This document shows positions 37,042 to 44,779 of a stretch of 56,569 nucleotides of DNA, one piece after another. The notes below the pieces were generated by a model, which worked only from the letters and a program-made list of their open reading frames with translations, did not search any database and was not told the origin of the DNA. Position 1 is the stretch's first letter, and every line of letters begins with the position of its first letter. Origin of the DNA: an uncultured Erysipelotrichaceae bacterium (GTDB lineage Bacteria; Bacillota_I; Bacilli_A; Erysipelotrichales; Erysipelotrichaceae); the NCBI GenBank assembly GCA_947649125.1, contig CANSQL010000011.1:1-56569 (forward strand), written 5' to 3'. The translations under genes were made by a program, and so were the position numbers.

Positions 37042-37955
37042 TCCTCATCACCTGCCTTACTTACAAAGATATCGGTCAAGGATGCCTCATAGATGCGGAA
37101 TTGATCCAATTCAATCTGATCCTGAAGCAAGCGTGATAAGACATCATTTTTCTGTACGCCTTCCTTCAGCTCTGCGATGAAGCAGTCCGAACGCTTTTCA
37201 TAGATGCTTAACAGATCGCTGTAGGAATTCACAAGCTTTTCCTCAAACTGAGCCGGAGTAAGCGTTCCTGCGGCCAGTACGATACGATTATATCCGTATT
37301 CCTTTTTGATCTGCTTCAAATTACCCTGAAGCACCACATCGCCGTGATGCAGAATGACGATATCCTCACAGAATTCCTCTACGTAGCTCATTTGATGAGA
37401 GGAGAAGATAACCAGCTTGCCCTGTTGAATACACTCCTGTACGACCTCTTGAAGGATTGAGGAATTCACCGGGTCCAAGCCGGAAAACGGTTCGTCCAAT
37501 ATCACGATATCGGGATCGCACATAAGCGTCTGTGCAAGCTGTACCTTTTGTTGGTTTCCCTTACTGAGTGTTTCCAGCAAACGATTTTCATACTCCGCAA
37601 TCCCTAAACGATCCAGCCAATAGCGCAGGCTTTGTTTGGCCTGTGAATAGCCGAGCCCTCGCAGCTGTGCCAAATAGATCAGCTGTTCGGATACCTTCTT
37701 TTTCGGATAGAGACCGCGCTCCTCCGGCAGATAACCGATATTGTGCTGACTTGCCGCAAAGGGCTTTCCGTTCATAAGTATTTCACCGGAATTCGCTTTG
37801 AACACATCCATCAAAATACGAATGGTCGTTGATTTCCCGGCTCCGTTTCGTCCTAATAAACCAAGCGCCTTACCGCTTGATACAGAAAATGAAACTCCGT
37901 GCAACACTTCCTTTCCTTGAAAGCTTTTGTGTAAATTTCTAACCTCAAGTTCCAT
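37038..37955 (-). CDS. ABC transporter ATPase (NatA/CcmA-like)
   Basis: 305 residues. Walker A GRNGAGKST near 36-44, signature LSKGNQQKVQLAQTL, Walker B IVILDEPFSGLDP and H-loop VIFSSHQM. The C-terminal tail of about 80 residues (AQFEEKLVNSYSDLLSIYEK and on) is the extra domain seen in NatA-type ATPases. AAGGAGG lies 6 bases before the ATG. Confidence 0.94.
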   Translation of the reverse strand: MELEVRNLHKSFQGKEVLHGVSFSVSSGKALGLLGRNGAGKSTTIRILMDVFKANSGEILMNGKPFAASQHNIGYLPEERGLYPKKKVSEQLIYLAQLRGLGYSQAKQSLRYWLDRLGIAEYENRLLETLSKGNQQKVQLAQTLMCDPDIVILDEPFSGLDPVNSSILQEVVQECIQQGKLVIFSSHQMSYVEEFCEDIVILHHGDVVLQGNLKQIKKEYGYNRIVLAAGTLTPAQFEEKLVNSYSDLLSIYEKRSDCFIAELKEGVQKNDVLSRLLQDQIELDQFRIYEASLTDIFVSKAGDEE

Positions 37956-37974
37956 ATAAAACCTCCTTGCTAAG

Positions 37975-38003
37975 ATTATAGCTTATGATATTTCCGAATG
38001 CAA
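37975..38003 (-). promoter_or_regulatory. Promoter of the NatAB-like operon
   Basis: TTGCAT (38003-37998), 17-base spacer, TATAAT (37980-37975) on the minus strand, about 20 bases upstream of the ATG. Confidence 0.75.
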
Positions 38004-38027
38004 ATAAATATTACTTATTAAAATATA

Positions 38028-38064
38028 ATAAAGGGCTGTCATATATTAGCACACAGCCCTTTAT
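38028..38064. terminator. Terminator of the alpha/beta hydrolase gene (symmetrical)
   Basis: 10-bp perfect stem AAAGGGCTGT (38030-38039)/ACAGCCCTTT (38053-38062). T-rich flanks on both strands; only the minus-strand use makes sense, since all neighbours are on that strand. Confidence 0.85.
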
Positions 38065-38139
38065 TTGGTCTGTCACTGATAAGTTTGGAACAAATTCGTT
38101 TAAAAACAGTATGAAATTCGTAATTCTCAGCGATCTGCT

Positions 38140-39120
38140 TTATTTGATATATTTATCAATGAAAGAAAAAACATGAGAATAATAAGTTTTCGGATCAACA
38201 TCACTGCTTGCCCCATGACCTGCGCCGTCAATCAACAATAATTCTTTTTCACCGCGATAGGATTCATAAAGCTCAACACCCATATAGGTCGGTACATAAT
38301 CATCGGCGTTGCCGTGGATAAACAGAATCGGCAAAGTCGCTGTTTCCAATTGTTTTTTTGCATCTGCACTAGAGAAGGAATAGCCTGCGCGCATAGATGA
38401 AATGATGTTTGCGACAGGCAAAAACGGAAATGACGGTAAGCCGAAGCGCTCCTTGAGCTGATCGCCGAACATCTCATAAGCGCTTGTATAGCCGCAGTCT
38501 TCCACCAATACCTTGACATTGGACGGAAGGGTGTCACCGGCAGTCATCATCAGCGTTGCCGCTCCCATTGATTCTCCGTACAATACGATCTCTGCCTGTG
38601 AGTCACGCTCAATCAGCGTATCGATCCACAGCTTGACATCCTCTTTTTCCAGCCAGCCCATACCGAGATAGCTGCCCTCGCTCGCTCCGCGCCCTCTTTG
38701 ATCGGGAGCTAAAATATGATAGCCTTTTTCCGCAAAGCGATAGGCGGCAGGCATAATATCACGATGATCTACCGTATATCCGTGCACCGCCAATACATAT
38801 TTATGAGTATCCTTCGGATTTTCGTAAAACTTAGCCGCCAGCTTTAAATCATCATTGCTTGTGACCATCCAATCCGATACCGCAACATCGCTTACCCATT
38901 CATCATATGCCTTTTGCGCCACAGTATCCTGGATACCGTCATAGACGTCTGACCCCATGGAACCGATATGCTTTTCATCATCAACATATAATGCATAGGT
39001 CACAAGATAATTGCCCGCAAACAGTACAACTGCCGATGCAAGCACCAATACAACGCTGATAGCGATAATTGCACAGCGTACTTTTTTATTTTCCCACAGC
39101 TTTTTATTTCTCTCTGACAT
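38140..39120 (-). CDS. Membrane-anchored alpha/beta hydrolase
   Basis: 326 residues from ATG 39120, which has AAAGGTGG 5 bases upstream. The frame is open further, to 39177, but that stretch contains the promoter. A membrane helix (about 14-36) follows a short basic N-terminus, putting the catalytic domain outside the cell. Motifs: VLAVHGYTVDHRD (oxyanion region), APDQRGRGASEG, nucleophile Ser in LYGESMGAATL, Asp in HGNADDYVP and His in GAGHGASSD. Family members are esterases or peptidases of the YqkD/DUF1749-like kind; the substrate is unknown. Confidence 0.88.
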   Translation of the reverse strand: MSERNKKLWENKKVRCAIIAISVVLVLASAVVLFAGNYLVTYALYVDDEKHIGSMGSDVYDGIQDTVAQKAYDEWVSDVAVSDWMVTSNDDLKLAAKFYENPKDTHKYVLAVHGYTVDHRDIMPAAYRFAEKGYHILAPDQRGRGASEGSYLGMGWLEKEDVKLWIDTLIERDSQAEIVLYGESMGAATLMMTAGDTLPSNVKVLVEDCGYTSAYEMFGDQLKERFGLPSFPFLPVANIISSMRAGYSFSSADAKKQLETATLPILFIHGNADDYVPTYMGVELYESYRGEKELLLIDGAGHGASSDVDPKTYYSHVFSFIDKYIK

Positions 39121-39148
39121 ATTGTTTCCACCTTTCATAACGAAAGCT

Positions 39149-39177
39149 ATTATACAAAATAATACTTTGATTGTCAA
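39149..39177 (-). promoter_or_regulatory. Consensus sigma-A promoter of the alpha/beta hydrolase gene
   Basis: TTGACA (39177-39172), exactly 17 bases, TATAAT (39154-39149) on the minus strand: a perfect consensus promoter. It lies inside the longer reading frame and so rules out a start at 39177. Confidence 0.9.
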
Positions 39178-39217
39178 ATGATTACAAGCTTATTCAGTAA
39201 ATCAGAGAAATTGAGTA

Positions 39218-39247
39218 TTAAAAAAGACATCCTCAAATGAGAATGTC
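39218..39247 (-). terminator. Terminator of the DUF349 gene
   Basis: 9-bp stem (GACATCCTC 39226-39234 with GAGAATGTC 39239-39247, one G-U as RNA), 4-base loop, then TTTTTT on the minus strand. Confidence 0.85.
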
Positions 39248-39263
39248 CTGTCATTGTTTAAAA

Positions 39264-40433
39264 TTAATTCTTTTCCTTTAAATCATCATTCAAGCGCTGT
39301 TCAAGCTCAGCAACTTCTTCTTCAAGCTCGGCGATAAATTCCTTTTTATCTTCAATGCGATCTTCCATATCTTGAATCGCACGCTCACCTAATAAGCCGA
39401 TAATATCATCCTGCATCCGTTTGATTTGACGTTTTTGATCCTGAATCATATCCTGCTTGCGATTACGGATTTCGCTCAAGCGATCACGCCATTGTGCATG
39501 CTTCTGTTCATTCATTGCCTTTAAGCCGTCAAAGTATTTATCCATCAAGCCTCTGAATTCATTCCAGATTTCATCATCCTTTGCCTTGCCGCAGGAGCCG
39601 ATTTGTTTCCAATCGACCTGAAGCTGCTTCATTTGTGCGGTATGCTCCTTATGGAACAACTGTTGCTCAAGAATTTCCGCTGCTTGATTTACCAGCTTTT
39701 TCTTTTCCTCGTATTTCTGCTTCTGATCCTCATGCAGTTCATCGTAAAATTTATTTCGACGATCATAGAAGCCTTGTCGCGCTTCATTGAATTCGTTCCA
39801 GAGTCTGTCCTCATGCTCACGTCCGGCACTTCCCGCTTCCTTCCACTGCTTCATCAAATCACGCATCGCTTCACTTGTTTTCTGCCATTCCTCAGAATCC
39901 GAATAGCTCTTTGCCTTTTCGATCAATTCCTCTTTCAGCACTTTAGCGTTTGCGAATTGTGCACGCATCTTATCCCAGTGCTCATGCTTTCGATCAAAGA
40001 AAATTTGACGCTGTGCTCTGAATTCCTGCCACAATGCTTCATCACTTTCTCTGCCGGCAGAACCGATTGATTTCCATTCCTCCATCAGCTCATCCATTTT
40101 TTTGCTTGCTTGATTAAACTGCTTTGCACCCGCAAGCTCCTTAGCTTTTTCAATTACTTTCTGCTTAAGCTCCTTATTGCCTTTATAGCCTTCATTGCGT
40201 TTCTTGTAAAGCTTATCTAAAATTTCATCAAGCGCATTTGTCAATTCATCCTCAGCAGCTGACTCACGATAAGCGATTCTTTTCCATTGTCGTTTGATCT
40301 GCGTAACCTTTTTATTGATTTCATTCCAGTCTTCACTCATTTCAATCTGCTTTGCTGCTTCGATTAGTTCCTTCCGTTGTGCGATATCCTGATCGAAATC
40401 CTCTACATCCATAATTTCATCATCGTTGTACAT
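39264..40433 (-). CDS. DUF349-repeat helical protein
   Basis: 389 residues from ATG 40433, which has GGGAGG 7 bases upstream; the ATG at 40457 has no such signal. At least four DUF349 repeats of about 70-75 residues each carry the pattern W-K-x-x-G-S-A-G-R/K-x-x-D-x-x-W-x-x-F (for example WKSIGSAGRESDEALWQEF and WKQIGSCGKAKDDEIWNEF). The C-terminus is a coiled coil (QDMEDRIEDKKEFIAELEEE). The biochemical role of the family is not established. No membrane segment; cytoplasmic. Confidence 0.88.
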   Translation of the reverse strand: MYNDDEIMDVEDFDQDIAQRKELIEAAKQIEMSEDWNEINKKVTQIKRQWKRIAYRESAAEDELTNALDEILDKLYKKRNEGYKGNKELKQKVIEKAKELAGAKQFNQASKKMDELMEEWKSIGSAGRESDEALWQEFRAQRQIFFDRKHEHWDKMRAQFANAKVLKEELIEKAKSYSDSEEWQKTSEAMRDLMKQWKEAGSAGREHEDRLWNEFNEARQGFYDRRNKFYDELHEDQKQKYEEKKKLVNQAAEILEQQLFHKEHTAQMKQLQVDWKQIGSCGKAKDDEIWNEFRGLMDKYFDGLKAMNEQKHAQWRDRLSEIRNRKQDMIQDQKRQIKRMQDDIIGLLGERAIQDMEDRIEDKKEFIAELEEEVAELEQRLNDDLKEKN

Positions 40434-40457
40434 ATTGATCCTCCCGTTGATAAACAC

Positions 40458-41239
40458 TCTCTGATAACATTATAACGCAATTCGCGATAAAAATCATGCT
40501 TTATTTATAAAAGATATACTTTTTTTGGAAACAACAGCTAAGCTCCTGTCATACTCATAGAATCAAGCAGTCATATATAATAAAAAGGATGGTTGATTAC
40601 CACCCTAATATCGATTGATAAAACACAGTATTTCCTCTGACATGAAATCAAAAGAAGGGGGGGTGAATTTATCTAAATATGTATGGATAAATTACATATA
40701 AAGGATTAATTTACCAATCGATGCTTATATTATATAGGACATCACATATTTATTCAATACGAAATAATCAATATCGCTATTTTAACTAAAACTTTCACTG
40801 TTTTTTCATCAATTTGCAGCAATTATGCAATGAAAGGTATACATATCACCGAAATTGCTTCATCTTTTTATATGCTTTTTATAAAAATATCTAATTCCCT
40901 TAAACACCTCGGAGTATCAACAGCATTGCTTTAAAATGATATTTCATAAATCGTATCGGAAACATTATAAAATTACCACTTTAATTATACAAGAATAGTC
41001 ATTCATTGTTTTAAAAAAAGTGGTAAAATTTTAATATTTTTCATGAAAACATCGCTTAGCTTATTCATGAATATGTGATACGTCGCAAAAAAGCATATCA
41101 GGGAACATCTGTTCCCACCGTTTCATATCCTCACAGAATGCTATCAAATCCCTTCGGATTGTTCTGATAGTTCTTCCGTTCAAGAATAAACAAGCTGACG
41201 AAAATGATCCATTTGTATACGATCATCAATCTATCCGTT
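40458..41239. other. AT-rich gap without a convincing gene
   Basis: About 780 bases between the DUF349 gene and the DUF3990/DUF3791 cassette. TATAAT at 40474-40469 (minus) may be the -10 of the DUF349 gene. An 8-bp inverted repeat (ACCACTTT near 40975-40982, AAAGTGGT near 41017-41024, long loop) may be a bidirectional terminator for the cassette. A minus-strand frame at about 41061-41226 encodes coherent sequence (RTIRRDLIAFCEDMKRWEQM) but has no start near a ribosome binding site; it could be a gene remnant. Confidence 0.5.
41061..41211 (-). pseudogene. Possible gene remnant downstream of the DUF3791 genes
   Basis: An open frame ending at TAA 41063-41061 reads LNGRTIRTIRRDLIAFCEDM, then KRWEQMFPDMLFCDVSHIHE. 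The composition is protein-like (charged helix, W/F pattern). It is preceded by tandem stop codons and lacks a start with a ribosome binding site, so it may be the tail of a decayed gene of the cassette. No family recognised. Confidence 0.25.
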
Positions 41240-41455
41240 TTAATTTGTCATAGTCGGTTTGCGGGCTTCGATATACAAGTCAATATCATCAATGATATAG
41301 TTTGTACCCGTTGTATGCAAGGCTTCGTAACATGAGTAGATATACTCCCATACCCGATAAAGACTGAATAATTCGGCAAGCTGTTTGCCTGTCAGATGTT
41401 TTGCCAGCTTATATTGCTCAGCACAGTATATCATAAATTTGCCTTGATTGCTCAT
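41240..41455 (-). CDS. DUF3791-type small protein (second copy)
   Basis: 71 residues from ATG 41455; GGAGG lies 7 bases upstream, inside the end of the previous gene. The sequence MSNQGKFMIYCAEQYKLAKH and LTGKQLAELFSLYRVWEYIY, then YEALHTTGTNYIIDDIDLYI, fits DUF3791, a family of small proteins coded beside DUF3990 proteins. It starts two bases after the preceding stop. An antitoxin-like or accessory role is inferred from context only. Confidence 0.8.
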   Translation of the reverse strand: MSNQGKFMIYCAEQYKLAKHLTGKQLAELFSLYRVWEYIYSCYEALHTTGTNYIIDDIDLYIEARKPTMTN

Positions 41456-41457
41456 AA

Positions 41458-41697
41458 TCAAGCCTCCTCCGGCAGTTCAAAACTGCCTGTCTTTTTTTCT
41501 TCGTCAAACATATTGAACAGTGTAAGAGGACTGAAATGCCACAGCTTTGTATCTTCCTGCTCCAGCAGCGCGTAAACCTTTGAATTGTAAAACTCGTTGG
41601 AAGCAGTCATTTCATCATATGCATATTTCTCTGTAATCAGATGAACGATCTGCTCTACAAGCACGCCCATAACAGCACTGAATTTTTCTGCTCCCAT
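41458..41697 (-). CDS. DUF3791-like small protein (first copy)
   Basis: 79 residues. MGAEKFSAVMGVLVEQIVHL and EKYAYDEMTASNEFYNSKVY, ending FELPEEA, resemble the DUF3791 pattern (helical N-part, Y-x-S-x-V-Y-x-L-L-E segment) but differ clearly from the next gene. Its ATG abuts the TAA of the DUF3990 gene, with GGAGGAA 8 bases upstream. Probably a partner of the DUF3990 protein. Confidence 0.75.
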   Translation of the reverse strand: MGAEKFSAVMGVLVEQIVHLITEKYAYDEMTASNEFYNSKVYALLEQEDTKLWHFSPLTLFNMFDEEKKTGSFELPEEA

Positions 41698-42189
41698 TTA
41701 CAATTCCTCCTGCGGGACTGTCCCGATATATTTAAGATAGGAAAGTGCTTTTTCGCTTGACAAAACCAACTGATTATACAGCTTTTTGATTTTCAGCGCT
41801 TCCAAAGTCTGCTCTTTTGTAAGTACACCGGCAGAATAAAGCGTGAATGTCGTAAATACATCATCATTCGCAACAGGACCGAAAATAAAGTCGTAGGACT
41901 TTCCTGTATAATTGCCGGAACGATTTTCTGATACAAAGTCCAACCAAGCCTCATTTGCGCTGTCAAAACGCAAAATAGAACATTCTGTAAATGCAATAGC
42001 TTCATCAATCTCGTACATGCTGACGGCTTTTTCACCATCCTTGCGGCGTTTCACTACCTTATCAGCAAAGCCTATCGCCTGCGTCTTATTTGTAGTCGTG
42101 TAAAATCCAAAGCCGAAATCAAGAAACCTATTCTGTTCAATCAATTTCGGCTCGGAAACAATTACATTACTGCCATGATATAAAATCAT
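41698..42189 (-). CDS. DUF3990 protein, ADP-ribosyltransferase-like (putative toxin)
   Basis: 163 residues. [16 protein letters not shown], then [20 protein letters not shown] and [17 protein letters not shown] match DUF3990. The Y-H-G-S opening and the G-x-G-F-Y-x-T motif are those of ADP-ribosyltransferase folds (NAD binding by the YHGS and FYTT strands). The family is predicted, not proven, to be a toxin or effector. No signal peptide, so it would act inside the cell. GGAGG lies 7 bases upstream of its ATG, which overlaps the stop of the 42186-42494 gene (ATGA). It is the centre of a tightly packed four-gene operon. Confidence 0.82.
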   Translation of the reverse strand: MILYHGSNVIVSEPKLIEQNRFLDFGFGFYTTTNKTQAIGFADKVVKRRKDGEKAVSMYEIDEAIAFTECSILRFDSANEAWLDFVSENRSGNYTGKSYDFIFGPVANDDVFTTFTLYSAGVLTKEQTLEALKIKKLYNQLVLSSEKALSYLKYIGTVPQEEL

Positions 42190-42494
42190 ACTGCATCCTC
42201 CAATACTTTATCCGCAATCGCTTTTTCTTCCTGCAATGACTTTACCATTGCCTCAATGTGTCGCCGCTTCTCCACAAGAGCGCGCACCTTTTCTATTTCC
42301 TTTTTACTGACATATTGTGAAACGACTTTTTTGCCGTCACGGTATTTCAGATAATAATATGTTTTCTCACCAATCGTCTTTTCGAAGATTGTACCTCTCG
42401 GCAAATCGGAAAGCTCGCTTTGATACTTTGCAAGCATATATTCGATTCTTTGCTTTTCCTGCTTGACTGTATGCAATATCAAATTCAATCCCAT
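42186..42494 (-). CDS. Small helical protein opening the DUF3990/DUF3791 operon
   Basis: 102 residues from ATG 42494. An in-frame GTG at 42518 would extend the frame but overlaps the -10 box and is not credible. The protein has a helical N-part ([17 protein letters not shown]), a small beta segment ([20 protein letters not shown] and [12 protein letters not shown]) and a C-terminal helix. This resembles the DUF6788-type proteins often found with integrase or toxin loci; I am not sure of the family. It may be the cognate antitoxin or a DNA-binding autoregulator. Confidence 0.65.
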   Translation of the reverse strand: MGLNLILHTVKQEKQRIEYMLAKYQSELSDLPRGTIFEKTIGEKTYYYLKYRDGKKVVSQYVSKKEIEKVRALVEKRRHIEAMVKSLQEEKAIADKVLEDAV

Positions 42495-42509
42495 CACCTG
42501 CCTATCTAC

Positions 42510-42553
42510 ATTATACACAACAAAACATAAATTATCAATGTGATGTTGTATAA
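42510..42553 (-). promoter_or_regulatory. Promoter and operator of the DUF3990/DUF3791 operon
   Basis: TTGATA (42538-42533), 17-base spacer, TATAAT (42515-42510) on the minus strand. The arms TTATACACAACA (42511-42522) and TGTTGTATAA (42544-42553) form an imperfect inverted repeat that brackets the -35, a typical layout for an autorepressed toxin-antitoxin operon. The -10 ends only 15 bases before the ATG, so the leader is very short. Confidence 0.65.
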
Positions 42554-42574
42554 GTTAAAAAAGTCATTTTGATA

Positions 42575-42608
42575 TGTAAAAGCGATACAGGTATAACCCG
42601 TACCGCTT
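42575..42608 (-). terminator. Terminator of the hslO-dus operon
   Basis: 13-bp stem (AAGCGATACAGGT 42580-42592 with ACCCGTACCGCTT 42596-42608; two G-U pairs as RNA), 3-base loop, then TTTTA on the minus strand. It is about 125 bases after the dus stop; nothing else is visible in between. Confidence 0.75.
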
Positions 42609-42732
42609 CAGTTTGGGGCGATCTGCCGTTTGATCTGTGAAATGGAGTGCATGATCGCTGAATGATGAAGCACCTATAAAATAAACAGTCGCTTTAACAT
42701 GATATTCTTATTTTCTATCGGAAGTATCCAGC

Positions 42733-43734
42733 TTATTTGCGAACAGCCGATGCTTCGCTTTGTTCATAGTCGAAAAGACATTGATCCAGCTGTTCATAAG
42801 TAGTTAAAGCAGTAAGAGACAGCTTTAAGGCGTGGGAATTATGCAATCCCTTTACATACCATGCCGCATGAGAGCGCATTTCTCTCATACCGACTGCTTC
42901 TCCCTTTAATGCACATAAGCGCTGTGCATGCTTGCGGGCAATCGCAAAACGCTCTGCTAACGGCGGCTGACTTGCATAACTGTCTGTTTCCAAATAATCC
43001 ACACATTGAGAGATCAGCCATGGATCGCCCAGTACACCGCGTCCTAACATCACCGCATCGCAGCCGGTTTCCTCTATCATACGTTTGGCATCCTCAGGAG
43101 TTTTCACATCACCGTTGCCGATTACCGGAATTCTCAGTGCTTCCTTCATTTCTTTAATATAAGACCAGTCTGCATTTCCTTCATACATCTGCGCTCGTGT
43201 GCGGGCATGAAGAGCGATCGCCGCTACGCCGACTTGTTCCAGCTGTTTCGCTAACGCAACACAATTCTTATGATGCGAATCAAAACCGATACGCATTTTT
43301 ACCGTTACAGGCTTATGTACAGTCTTAACGATTGCCTGCATCAATTCAACGGCATGTGCTTCCTCTAACATCAGTGAGCTTCCGGCATGAGCCTTAATGA
43401 CCTTATTGACAGGGCATCCCATATTCACATCAATAATATCACAATCACAGCTTTCATCTAAAAATTTTGCCGCATAAACCATCGTATCTATATCATGTCC
43501 GAAAATCTGCATCGCAAGCGGATGCTCGTTGGGTTCAACTGCCGTCATATCCAAGGTTTTTTTATTATGATAAAACAAAGCTTTATCGCTTACCATTTCG
43601 GTATAAATCAAACCCGGGCGGAATTCTTTACAGATGGTGCGAAAGGCAGGATTGGATACTCCCGCCATCGGTGCGACAACGAAGCGATTTGCGATTTCAA
43701 CATTGCCGATACTCCATTTACTTGGCATGTGCAT
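42733..43734 (-). CDS. dusB: tRNA-dihydrouridine synthase (DusB-like)
   Basis: 333 residues from ATG 43734, which has GGAGG 9 bases upstream; the frame's first codon is a TTG at 43737. FMN-binding TIM barrel motifs: VVAPMAGVSNPAFR, DINMGCPVNKVIKAHAGSSL (catalytic Cys in MGCP), KMRIGFD, ALHARTRAQMYEG, IPVIGNGDVKTPEDA and AVMLGRGVLGDPW. It reduces uridines in tRNA D-loops. It overlaps hslO by 17 bases, so translation is coupled. Confidence 0.92.
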   Translation of the reverse strand: MHMPSKWSIGNVEIANRFVVAPMAGVSNPAFRTICKEFRPGLIYTEMVSDKALFYHNKKTLDMTAVEPNEHPLAMQIFGHDIDTMVYAAKFLDESCDCDIIDVNMGCPVNKVIKAHAGSSLMLEEAHAVELMQAIVKTVHKPVTVKMRIGFDSHHKNCVALAKQLEQVGVAAIALHARTRAQMYEGNADWSYIKEMKEALRIPVIGNGDVKTPEDAKRMIEETGCDAVMLGRGVLGDPWLISQCVDYLETDSYASQPPLAERFAIARKHAQRLCALKGEAVGMREMRSHAAWYVKGLHNSHALKLSLTALTTYEQLDQCLFDYEQSEASAVRK

Positions 43735-44605
43735 CAAGAAATGCCTCCAAGTCTCTTAATTCCTGTTCGCTGAACCGGTAGCGTTCATTACAAAAATTAC
43801 AAGTAATTTCACAGCCGTGATCCTCTTCGATCATTGCGGTTCGCTCTTCCTTCGAGATTGTCGTAAGCACGCGTTTCATTATTGTTTTATCACAGTGACA
43901 GTGAAAGGAAATCGGCTGTTCAGAAAGAATTTTCACATCATCATATAGGGACAACACAATATCGCTCAGTGATTCACTTGTTCTGATTAATTCAGACATC
44001 GGTTTCAGCGCAGCGATCAGCTGTTCAGTTTTCACAATATCTTCCTCGGTAGCGTCCGGCATCATTTGAATGATCAAACCGCCTGATGCAATAATCGGAT
44101 GTGCTTCATCCACAAGAACTCCGAGAGAGACAGCTGACGGTGTTTGTTCACTGACCGTGAAATAATACGCAAAATCTTCACCGATTTCACCGCTCTGTAA
44201 AGCGACGGTGCCTTTCCAATTTTCTTTCATATGCAGATCCTTGATTACCTCAAGGGTACCGTTGGTACCGACCGCAAGTCCGACTGCCAGCTTGCCGGTA
44301 TCATTATATTTCAACATAATATGCGGATCACTGACAAAACCGCGTACATGGCCGTCATTGTAGGCATCTACCATAATAGTACCAATAGCCCCACCGCCGT
44401 TGATAATGATTGTCAGCTGTTCCTTATCGCTTTTTAACATACTTCCCATCATACTGCCGACACTTAAGGTTCTGCCTAATGCCGCAGCTGAGGTAGGCCA
44501 TAAATCAAAACGCTGTCTCGCTTCTTCGACAAGCTCTGTCGTTGCACATATAAAAATACGCACGCGTCCTTCACAAGCCATTGCCTTTATTAAGCTGTCT
44601 TTCAT
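43718..44605 (-). CDS. hslO: Redox-regulated chaperone Hsp33
   Basis: 295 residues from ATG 44605; GGAG lies 8 bases upstream. The N-terminal domain shows FDLWPTSAAALGRTLSVGSM and GTIMVDAYNDGHVRGFV. The C-terminal redox switch has the two zinc-binding cysteine pairs, C-x-C in FHCHCDKTIM and C-x-x-C in CEITCNFCNERY. Hsp33 is a holdase activated by disulphide formation under oxidative and heat stress. Promoter: extended -10 TGGTATACT at 44647-44639 (minus). Confidence 0.97.
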   Translation of the reverse strand: MKDSLIKAMACEGRVRIFICATTELVEEARQRFDLWPTSAAALGRTLSVGSMMGSMLKSDKEQLTIIINGGGAIGTIMVDAYNDGHVRGFVSDPHIMLKYNDTGKLAVGLAVGTNGTLEVIKDLHMKENWKGTVALQSGEIGEDFAYYFTVSEQTPSAVSLGVLVDEAHPIIASGGLIIQMMPDATEEDIVKTEQLIAALKPMSELIRTSESLSDIVLSLYDDVKILSEQPISFHCHCDKTIMKRVLTTISKEERTAMIEEDHGCEITCNFCNERYRFSEQELRDLEAFLDAHAK

Positions 44606-44638
44606 TCGTATCACTCCTGAACTTTACATTACTGACAT

Positions 44639-44647
44639 AGTATACCA
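44639..44647 (-). promoter_or_regulatory. Extended -10 promoter of hslO-dus
   Basis: Minus strand TGGTATACT: TGn plus TATACT, about 34 bases upstream of the hslO ATG. The -35 is poor. Confidence 0.6.
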
Positions 44648-44691
44648 TAGGATTTTTCTCTTGTATATCACATTCCTTGAATCTGTATAAC

Positions 44692-44713
44692 GACAGCGAC
44701 AACTATCGCTGTC
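44692..44713. promoter_or_regulatory. Perfect 8-bp dyad between hslO and fic
   Basis: GACAGCGA (44692-44699) and TCGCTGTC (44706-44713), 6-base gap. It ends one base before the -35 of fic, so a bound dimer would affect that promoter; it could also reach the divergent hslO promoter. Confidence 0.55.
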
Positions 44714-44714
44714 A

Positions 44715-44743
44715 TTGAAGCCTGCACCTGTTTCTGTTATAAT
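44715..44743 (+). promoter_or_regulatory. Promoter of the fic gene
   Basis: TTGAAG (44715-44720), 17-base spacer, TATAAT (44738-44743), 36 bases upstream of the ATG. Confidence 0.8.
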
Positions 44744-44779
44744 TTCATCAGATAGATTTTAAGAATAAGAGGTATTCAC

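Noticed and set aside
40650-40710. A short plus-strand peptide after a G-rich stretch (AAGGGGGGGTGAATTTATC)
   Set aside because: The G-run abuts the only GTG start, leaving no spacer, and the frame is 12 codons long.
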